Below, piece by piece: positions 58,155 to 64,000 of a stretch of DNA of 64,000 nt. Position numbers and translations under genes: made by a program. Each line of letters opens with the position of its first letter. Positions within the stretch are counted from its first letter, which is position 1. Where the stretch lies: contig CAWBNO010000020.1 in the NCBI GenBank assembly GCA_963790095.1, positions 1 to 64,000 on the forward strand, given 5' to 3'. Below the pieces are notes generated by a model. The model was given only the letters and a program-made list of their open reading frames with translations. It searched no databases and had not been told where the DNA came from. The DNA is from JAAXQD01 sp963790095. GTDB lineage: Bacteria > Desulfobacterota > Desulfobacteria > Desulfobacterales > UBA11574.

Positions 58155-58192
58155 TCAGATATCGCTCACAAAAGACTTTTTACGAGTTTGTC
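58155..58192. repeat. Fragment of palindromic repeat family 1
   Basis: TCGCTCACAAAAGACTTTTT followed by ACGAGTTTGTCA matches the right half of family 1, copies A and C/D. Confidence 0.55.
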
Positions 58193-58245
58193 ATAATTAT
58201 AAAATTAAAGATTAACCGATCAAACAAAGCGCGTGATGTAAGACG

Positions 58246-58740
58246 ATGGTACCTGAAATTAAAAACATACTGTATGCAACAGACCTTTCCGAGAATTCCC
58301 GATTTGCTTTAAAATATGCTTCAACCATTGCAAACCGCTTTGGTGCGGCAATAACCATCCTTCATGTTATAGAGGAACTCTCGCCGAGCAATTTGGGATT
58401 GGTCAGTGAAATTGTCGGAAAAGAGCGTTGGGCGGAGCTCAAAAAGCGTAATGAAGAAAAGGTCATTACATCCATTAGAACGCGTATTGAAGATGTATGC
58501 AATGAGATCAGCCAGAGCATCCCGGCATGTCCGTTCATCGTTCAAGAAATCATTGTAAAGACCGGTCATCCCGTGGATCAGATCATCCATCATGCTGAAA
58601 AGGAAAATTGCGATATGGTTGTAATTGGATCAAACGGGCAAGGGATTTTCTCAGAAGCTGTGCTGGGAAGTACGTCACGGAGGGTGTTGAGGCAATGCAC
58701 CAAGCCCGTTCTTGTGGTTCGCCTGCCGGAAAGGGTTTAG
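58246..58740 (+). CDS. Universal stress protein (UspA family)
   Basis: 164 aa. The start NILYATDLSENSRFALKYA and the end DMVVIGSNGQGIFSEAVLGSTSRRVLRQCTKPVLVVR contain the G-2x-G-9x-G(S/T) ATP-binding motif. Small stress/ATP-binding protein. Confidence 0.92.
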   Translation: MVPEIKNILYATDLSENSRFALKYASTIANRFGAAITILHVIEELSPSNLGLVSEIVGKERWAELKKRNEEKVITSIRTRIEDVCNEISQSIPACPFIVQEIIVKTGHPVDQIIHHAEKENCDMVVIGSNGQGIFSEAVLGSTSRRVLRQCTKPVLVVRLPERV

Positions 58741-58743
58741 GAT

Positions 58744-59029
58744 CAATTTGTAAAAAGTGAAACGTGAAATTTAAAACGACTACATCTAGTATCTTGAGAG
58801 TCTAAAGTTCTTACTTCATGCCGGACTTGATCAGGCATCCACAATTCATATGGTACTGATAGTATACTGGATTCCCGCTTTCGCGGGAATGACGACGCCC
58901 AATTTATGGTTCTAATAATTTCAACAAGTTAGAAGAACTTTGGACTGTACATTTAGTATATTAAGAAACGATATTGCACAACAGATAGACTTTTCGCGTT
59001 TAACTTTTTACTTTTTACCGAACTATCAA
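58744..59029. repeat. AT-rich repeat family 4, copy split by another element
   Basis: Ends match the reverse complement of 3623-3746 (AATTTGTAAAAAGTGAAACG at the left, CCGAACTATCAA at the right). The middle is interrupted after TACATCTAGTA by about 156 bp and resumes with TACATTTAGTA. Confidence 0.75.
58792..58947. mobile_element. Nested MITE-like element
   Basis: About 156 bp with inverted ends AGTCTAAAGTTCTT and AAGAACTTTGGACT (13 of 14). It is flanked by near-identical 11-bp copies TACATCTAGTA/TACATTTAGTA, a target-site duplication. It contains ATTCCCGCTTTCGCGGGAAT. No transposase. Confidence 0.7.
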
Positions 59030-59042
59030 GGATGAAAAAAAC

Positions 59043-59687
59043 ATGAATATTAACGAATATATCGAACCGGATTTTACATCAGCGGCACTGATTACCATTG
59101 ATACTCAGAGAGATTGCTTAGACGGGCAACCTTTCGAAATCCCCGGAACCACCGCCGTGCTTCCACAAATGCAAACACTGCTTCAGAGCTTTCGGAAACA
59201 CAACAAGCCCATCGTTCATATTGTTCGAATTTACAAAAAGGACGGAAGCAACGTAGATTTATGTCGGCGAAAAGCCGTAATACAAGGCGCACAGATCATC
59301 ATTGAAAATACTCCGGGTTGCGAGTTGGCGGATGGGCTTTTAGCGGATTCATCCGTTCCGCTGGATCATCAGAAACTTCTGTCAGGTTCCACCCAAAAGG
59401 TTTCAACCAATGAAGTCATCATTTACAAACCACGATGGGGGGCCTTTTACCAAACCCCCCTGGAGGCACACCTGAAATGTCTCAATGTTTCGACACTGAT
59501 CTTTATTGGCTGTAATTATCCCAATTGTCCGCGAACTTCCATATACCAAGCCAGCGAAAGAGACTACAAAATCGTCTTGGTCGAGGACGCTGTGTCCGGT
59601 CTTTATCCCATTGGATTGGCTGAAATGAAAAACATCGGCGTTTTTGTCATGAAAAGTTCGGACGTTCTGGCGCGGATTTTTTCTTGA
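59043..59687 (+). CDS. Isochorismatase-like cysteine hydrolase
   Basis: 214 aa. The catalytic triad pattern is visible as Asp in LITIDTQRDCL, Lys in YKPRWGAFYQT and Cys in GCNYPNCPRTSIYQASERDYKI. Likely a small amide hydrolase; substrate unknown. Confidence 0.85.
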   Translation: MNINEYIEPDFTSAALITIDTQRDCLDGQPFEIPGTTAVLPQMQTLLQSFRKHNKPIVHIVRIYKKDGSNVDLCRRKAVIQGAQIIIENTPGCELADGLLADSSVPLDHQKLLSGSTQKVSTNEVIIYKPRWGAFYQTPLEAHLKCLNVSTLIFIGCNYPNCPRTSIYQASERDYKIVLVEDAVSGLYPIGLAEMKNIGVFVMKSSDVLARIFS

Positions 59688-60045
59688 CGACATTTTTTAA
59701 GAACACTTCTTCTGCTTAAAGGTTTTTCATTCAGATTTTTAGACAAATTGTTCAGTCCACTTCCCCCCACCATTTTGATTACACCCTTCAACGCCAACGA
59801 AAAAATCACTATATCTCAAATATGTTGAGGATAAATCTCTTTAAATTACAAACTCTTAAAGGTTTCAGGCTATATCTTCATTCTCAAAGATGTTGTCTGG
59901 CGCCGTCTTCATCTTTCGAAAACCTATTTAACACTCCATATCGATTATTTGCCTCCACTTTTATCCACCTTAAAATGATCCTTCTGATTTTCCTTTAACA
60001 TTTATAAATTATTATAAAAAAATATTGTACATTCATTTATTTTTC

Positions 60046-60074
60046 TTGACATTTATTGAAAAATGTACTTTTAA
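60046..60074 (+). promoter_or_regulatory. mraZ promoter
   Basis: TTGACA, 17-nt spacer, then TTTTAA. The downstream start site is close to the MraZ repeats. Confidence 0.55.
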
Positions 60075-60080
60075 ACAAGA

Positions 60081-60110
60081 AAAGTGGATTAAAGTGGATA
60101 ACTTTGGAGG
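60081..60110 (+). promoter_or_regulatory. MraZ-type operator repeats
   Basis: Two exact-phase 10-bp repeats, AAAGTGGATT and AAAGTGGATA, followed by a weaker ACTTTGGAGG that includes the ribosome-binding site. MraZ binds short TGG-containing direct repeats upstream of its own gene. Confidence 0.65.
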
Positions 60111-60113
60111 GAT

Positions 60114-60560
60114 ATGTTTCGAGGAAGCTCATTTCATACCATCGATACCAAAGGACGGATCATCGTTCCTGCCAGATTTCGTGACATGATCAAAGCAGAC
60201 GGCGCCTATGGCGTTATGCTTTCCAGGATGGATCAAGGGCTTGTGGCCTATACCTATGACGGGTGGCGTAAAATCGAGAACCGCATATTGTCCCTTGCCG
60301 AGAAAAGCGAGAGTATGCGTCGATTCAGAAGAGTCTTTATCGGCGGATCTTTTGAATGTCCCTGCGACAAACAGGATCGTGTTTTGATACCGCAAAATTT
60401 GAGAGAATATGCAGGGCTGGACAGGGAAATCGTACTGGTCGGCGTTCTCGATCATTTTGAAATTTGGTCACGGGAAAATTGGGACCAAGAGAATATGGAT
60501 CTGGAAAAAGATATGAAAAAGGAGGATGTTAGAAACGAAATCGCTAAGTTAGGGCTCTAA
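60114..60560 (+). CDS. mraZ: Transcriptional regulator MraZ
   Basis: 148 aa. Two AbrB-like halves; the first reads HTIDTKGRIIVPARFRDMI and the second CDKQDRVLIPQNLREYAGL. First gene of the division and cell-wall cluster, which it controls. It is followed 4 nt later by rsmH. Confidence 0.95.
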   Translation: MFRGSSFHTIDTKGRIIVPARFRDMIKADGAYGVMLSRMDQGLVAYTYDGWRKIENRILSLAEKSESMRRFRRVFIGGSFECPCDKQDRVLIPQNLREYAGLDREIVLVGVLDHFEIWSRENWDQENMDLEKDMKKEDVRNEIAKLGL

Positions 60561-60564
60561 TTGT

Positions 60565-61503
60565 ATGTCGTTCAAACATACCCCTGTAATGCTTCATGAG
60601 GTGCTCCGCTATCTGAACTGCAGACCCGGGAAAATCTTTGTCGATTGTACCCTTGGAGGCTCGGGACATGCCAGGGCAATATGCAAAAAAATCATGCCGG
60701 GTGGCGTCTTTATCGGCATCGATCAAGATATGGATGCCATCCAAAACGCAAGAAAAGTTTTAGAACCGTTGGACTTGAGCGTCCACCTCTTTCACGAAAA
60801 CTATATATATCTTCCTGATTTTCTTGGACAGTTAAACATAACATCTGTGGACGGCATTCTCCTTGATCTTGGGCTTTCACTTGATCAGATCGAATCAAGC
60901 GGTCGCGGTTTCAGTTTTAAACGGGATGAACCGCTGGATATGCGGATGAGCACAGCGGCGAACACAACAGCGGAAGATTTAATCAACCAGATGGCGGGCA
61001 ATAGCCTTAGGAAAATATTTCAGGAATATGGAGAGGAACGCTGGTCAGCACAAATCGCAAGAAAAATAGTTCAGGAGCGGAAGCGCAGCCCCATAAGGTC
61101 CAGCAAACATCTGGCCCGGATCGTATGCGATGCGATTCCAAAGCCTGCACTGTTTAATCAAAAAATTCATCCGGCAACACGGGTTTTCATGGCGCTTAGA
61201 ATTTCTGTCAACAGGGAGCTTGAAATGCTCGATTTATTCATGAAAAACGTTGCGGATTTCCTCACTCCCAAAGGTCGTCTCTGTATTCTTTCTTTCCACT
61301 CCCTTGAAGACCGAATTGTTAAACATCGATTAAAAGCTTTGGAAAAATCGTGTGTCTGTCCATCCGATTTCCCCCAATGCGTCTGTGATAAAAAATCGGT
61401 TATTCGCATTCTGACAAAAAAGATCGTTCGTCCCTCAAAAGACGAGATTGCAAGAAATCCCATGGCAAGAAGTACAAAATTGAGAGCAGCGGAAAAGATA
61501 TAA
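60565..61503 (+). CDS. rsmH: 16S rRNA (cytosine1402-N4)-methyltransferase RsmH
   Basis: 312 aa. Starts FKHTPVMLHEVLRYL, SAM motif VDCTLGGSGHARAI, then LDLGLSLDQIESSGRGFSFKRDEPLDMRM and LCILSFHSLEDRIVKH. The stop overlaps the ftsL start. Confidence 0.95.
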   Translation: MSFKHTPVMLHEVLRYLNCRPGKIFVDCTLGGSGHARAICKKIMPGGVFIGIDQDMDAIQNARKVLEPLDLSVHLFHENYIYLPDFLGQLNITSVDGILLDLGLSLDQIESSGRGFSFKRDEPLDMRMSTAANTTAEDLINQMAGNSLRKIFQEYGEERWSAQIARKIVQERKRSPIRSSKHLARIVCDAIPKPALFNQKIHPATRVFMALRISVNRELEMLDLFMKNVADFLTPKGRLCILSFHSLEDRIVKHRLKALEKSCVCPSDFPQCVCDKKSVIRILTKKIVRPSKDEIARNPMARSTKLRAAEKI

Positions 61504-61799
61504 TGGCCCGGAAAACACTGAAAAAACAAGCGGATATGAAAATAACGGGAATCTGGATCGTTTTTATGGCCGTATTTATTACTCAACTTTTCGTATATAC
61601 CTGGTGCCGTGTCAACTGTATCGGGGTCGGCTACGAAATTTCAAAAGAGACCCAAAAACAGCATGAACTTGTGGCCTTTCAGACCAACTTGAAAATTGAA
61701 TTGGCAAGCTTAAAATCACCGGAACGAATCGCAAAAATTGCAAAAAACCAACTCGGCCTGGTAACGCCCACCCAGAAACAGACGATTGTTATTCCATGA
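61503..61799 (+). CDS. ftsL: Cell-division protein FtsL-like
   Basis: 98 aa. A membrane segment (about 14-34) followed by a helical region and a C-terminal LKSPERIAKIAKNQLGLVTP, typical of FtsL. Placed between rsmH and ftsI. Confidence 0.85.
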   Translation: MARKTLKKQADMKITGIWIVFMAVFITQLFVYTWCRVNCIGVGYEISKETQKQHELVAFQTNLKIELASLKSPERIAKIAKNQLGLVTPTQKQTIVIP

Positions 61800-61824
61800 G
61801 ATACAAAAACGGTATAATTTTAAT

Positions 61825-63564
61825 ATGAAACAGATGAAATTTCGCGTGATCATCGTTGGGATTGCCTTTACACTCTTTTTTACCATTATTGGTGTAAAAG
61901 CGATGTATCTTCAGATTCTTTGCCGTTCCTGGTTGTCCGAGAAAGCCGCAAACCAGTATGAAGTGTCTTTAAAATCTTCCGGAAAACGCGGAACGATCTA
62001 CGATAGAAACCTTCGGGAAATGGCTGTCAGTATCGATGTTACATCTATTGCCGCACACCCGCCACAAATAAAAAACCCGGAGGCCGCAGCAAAATCACTT
62101 GCCAAGGCCCTGAAAATCGACCGTAAGGTGCTTTCCAAAAGACTTACTTCTGAAAAAAAGTTTGTATGGGTTAAAAGAAAAGTAACCCCCAAGGAGGCCG
62201 AAACCGTACGGAATCTTAACATCGACGGCCTCGATTTTTTACGGGAACATAAGCGGTTTTATCCCAACAAAACACTCGCCTCCCAGGTCGTTGGATTTAC
62301 CGATATCGACGATAACGGCCTGGAAGGGATCGAATTTTATTACAACGATGAGCTCAAGGGGGCGGTAACCCAATATACGGTTTTAAGGGATGCGCACGGT
62401 CGTGGATTTGAGGCCGAAAACATAACCGGTTCAAGTTCCAGCGGAAAAAATCTGGTTCTCACCATTGACAGCAACATCCAATACATTGCTGAAAAAAACC
62501 TTGCCGAAACGGTGACAAAATTTTCGGCAAAATCCGGAATGGCCGTTGTAATGGCCACCGGCACCGGCGCCGTTCTAGCGTTGGCACACTATCCGTTGCT
62601 AAATCCCAATGCCTTAAATGATTTCGACCAGGAGCTTTGGCGGAATCGGGTGATCACCGATCCCTTTGAACCGGGATCAACCATGAAAATTTTTAGTGCC
62701 GCAGCGGCCATAGAGTCGGGCAGTTGCTCGCCGAGCAGTATCTTTTATTGCGAAAACGGTGCGTACCGGGTGGGCAGACACGTTGTTCACGACACCCACG
62801 AGTACGGATGGCTTTCTCTGCAACAGATTATCAAATATTCGAGCAATATCGGCGCCATCAAATTCAGCACCAAAACAGGATCTGAACATCTATTCAGAAC
62901 GCTGCATAATTTCGGTTTCGGAACAAAAACCGGAATAGACTGTCCCGGAGAAACCGGCGGCAGTCTGGCATCTTTCAAAAAATGGACAAAAATCGACGCC
63001 GGCACCATATCCTTCGGACAGGGGATATCGGTTTCAGCATTGCAGCTCATCGCCGCAACGTCTGCCATTGCGAACAAAGGGATTTTCATGAAGCCCTATG
63101 TTGTTCAGGCCATTACCGATAACAATGGACGCCTCATCAAAAGCTTTGCCCCAAGTAAAGGGCGGCGGGTAATTTCAGAGAAAACCGCCAGAACCTTAAC
63201 CCGGATCATGCAGACCGTCACCACCGAAGGGGGCACCGGTGTCAATGCTGCACTCGAGGGGTATTCTGTTTGCGGAAAAACAGGAACAGCACAGAAAATC
63301 AGTAGAAACGGCGGGTATGAGAACGGGAAATATGTATCATCTTTTGTCGGCTTTGTACCTTCGGAACACCCGAAGGTTGCAATTTTGGTGGTCATTGACG
63401 AGCCCAAAGGACAGCATTACGGAGGTACCGTTGCGGCGCCTGCATTTAAAAATATTGCTCAGAAAACCCTGGCCTATATGAATATATCACCCAAAAGCAA
63501 AACAGACGGACTCATCGTCTCTCTGGGGAGCAAGGCAAAAGCGTGCAGCTTTCGAATTTATTAA
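61825..63564 (+). CDS. ftsI: Division-specific penicillin-binding protein FtsI
   Basis: 579 aa. N-terminal membrane segment, dimerisation part, and transpeptidase with active serine in PGSTMKIFS, SxN as SSNIGAIKF and KTG as CGKTGTAQK. There is no C-terminal PASTA. The chosen ATG lacks a clear RBS; a TTG 39 nt upstream overlapping ftsL is an alternative. Cross-links septal peptidoglycan. Confidence 0.93.
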   Translation: MKQMKFRVIIVGIAFTLFFTIIGVKAMYLQILCRSWLSEKAANQYEVSLKSSGKRGTIYDRNLREMAVSIDVTSIAAHPPQIKNPEAAAKSLAKALKIDRKVLSKRLTSEKKFVWVKRKVTPKEAETVRNLNIDGLDFLREHKRFYPNKTLASQVVGFTDIDDNGLEGIEFYYNDELKGAVTQYTVLRDAHGRGFEAENITGSSSSGKNLVLTIDSNIQYIAEKNLAETVTKFSAKSGMAVVMATGTGAVLALAHYPLLNPNALNDFDQELWRNRVITDPFEPGSTMKIFSAAAAIESGSCSPSSIFYCENGAYRVGRHVVHDTHEYGWLSLQQIIKYSSNIGAIKFSTKTGSEHLFRTLHNFGFGTKTGIDCPGETGGSLASFKKWTKIDAGTISFGQGISVSALQLIAATSAIANKGIFMKPYVVQAITDNNGRLIKSFAPSKGRRVISEKTARTLTRIMQTVTTEGGTGVNAALEGYSVCGKTGTAQKISRNGGYENGKYVSSFVGFVPSEHPKVAILVVIDEPKGQHYGGTVAAPAFKNIAQKTLAYMNISPKSKTDGLIVSLGSKAKACSFRIY

Positions 63565-64000
63565 AAACCATCCATCCGATAAAATTTCACGGAATACGGG
63601 AAAAATCCAGCCAAGGGAATACGGACACCCTGAACGCTGAACGCCATGTCCCGGATACGGAAAGCCTTTTCCTTTCACCGGACCCTGAAATAGGTTCCAT
63701 CCATTACCGGTCACAGGAAGTTGAGCCGGGGGGGCTGTTTGTTGCCATAAAAGGTCTGCTTGCAGATGGACATGACTTTATCGATGACGCACTGTCCAGA
63801 GGCGCATCTGCAATTGTTGCCCAGAAACCGGTGAACAAAGAATCAGTGATTGTTCAGGTGGAAAATACCCGAAGGGCCCTTGCGACCTTATCCGGAAAGT
63901 TTTATTCGAATCCGTCGGAAAAACTTTGTTTGATCGGTATCACCGGCACCAATGGCAAAACAACCACGGCATTTTTAATTGAGCGGATTCTTTCACGATC
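63543..64000 (+). CDS. murE: UDP-N-acetylmuramoyl-tripeptide synthetase MurE (5' part)
   Basis: First 152 codons from a GTG that overlaps the end of ftsI. Contains SIHYRSQEVEPGGLFVAIKG and the Mur ligase P-loop GITGTNGKTTTAF. Cut by the window end. The N-terminus appears about 40 residues longer than usual before the Mur fold. Confidence 0.9.
   Translation, partial: MQLSNLLKTIHPIKFHGIREKSSQGNTDTLNAERHVPDTESLFLSPDPEIGSIHYRSQEVEPGGLFVAIKGLLADGHDFIDDALSRGASAIVAQKPVNKESVIVQVENTRRALATLSGKFYSNPSEKLCLIGITGTNGKTTTAFLIERILSR

Larger units (their letters stand above)
59688..60113. other. Upstream region of the division cluster
   Basis: 426 bp, AT-rich, no gene. Around 59954-59970 CCACTTTTATCCACCTT carries the GTGGA repeat in reverse orientation. 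The mraZ promoter and operator follow. Confidence 0.5.

Noticed and set aside
2928..58947. CRISPR array
   Set aside because: The repeats are palindromic elements dispersed or in a single 45-bp tandem without variable spacers; no cas genes are present.

Overview
The window looks like a chromosomal segment of a strictly anaerobic sulfate-reducing or syntrophic Desulfobacterota bacterium (Desulfobacterales-like). The main reason is an operon of flavin-based electron-transfer proteins (HdrA, MvhD, an HdrC/HdrD-type protein) tied to MetV-MetF of the Wood-Ljungdahl pathway. Five of these proteins carry an in-frame UGA that is best read as selenocysteine. Supporting traits are Ski2-like helicase remains, an EtfBA/acyl-CoA dehydrogenase operon, TRAP transport, archaemetzincin, a Memo-like AmrB protein and many palindromic intergenic repeats.

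Layout. 1-3.0 kb: a broken Ski2-like helicase and a broken metallo-beta-lactamase gene, both with several frameshifts. 3.1-4.15 kb: a gene-free stretch of palindromic repeats. 4.15-6.6 kb: a three-gene cluster holding a ParA ATPase fused to a glycogen-binding (CBM48/AMPK-type) domain, a small cysteine protein that starts with a ParB-like LGRGF peptide, and an unknown protein. 6.8-9.0 kb (minus strand): a lone receiver protein and a PanP-like aspartate decarboxylase. 9.3-13.4 kb: a PAS/PAS/GAF histidine kinase, a sigma-54 response regulator and archaemetzincin. 13.4-27 kb: a sigma-54 promoter, a GcvH-like protein that has lost the lipoyl lysine, then HdrA1(Sec)-MvhD1(Sec)-HdrA2(Sec)-MvhD2(Sec)-HdrCD(Sec)-MetV-MetF. 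The kinase/regulator pair probably controls at least the first gene of this set. The Hdr/MvhD proteins probably couple methylene-tetrahydrofolate reduction or oxidation to other redox carriers by electron bifurcation or confurcation.

27.6-37.2 kb: an accessory region with a giant secreted Ig/NHL/RHS protein (frameshifted near its C-terminus), a probable membrane immunity protein, a ParD/ParE-like toxin-antitoxin pair, a REP-associated tyrosine transposase between inverted repeats, and small hypothetical genes. 37.5-45 kb: an IscA-like protein, a VanZ-like protein, a small cysteine protein, ThrS, RNase D and an HD-GYP protein. 44-48 kb (minus strand): tetR-acd-etfB-etfA with a near-ideal TetR operator in front. 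48-54.7 kb: a secreted metallo-hydrolase, a rhomboid protease, a B12-binding radical SAM enzyme, AmrB, an FmdB-like zinc ribbon, tRNA-Val(GAC) and an MFS transporter. 54.9-59.7 kb: TRAP dctQMP, UspA and an isochorismatase-like hydrolase. 60-64 kb: the start of the division/cell-wall cluster (mraZ-rsmH-ftsL-ftsI-murE), cut by the window end.

At least six families of palindromic or MITE-like repeats lie between genes, including one element nested inside another. Several genes (helicase, MBL, hdrA1, RHS) hold single-base indels; sequence alone cannot tell whether these are real or assembly errors. All functions come from reading motifs by eye; no database search was run.
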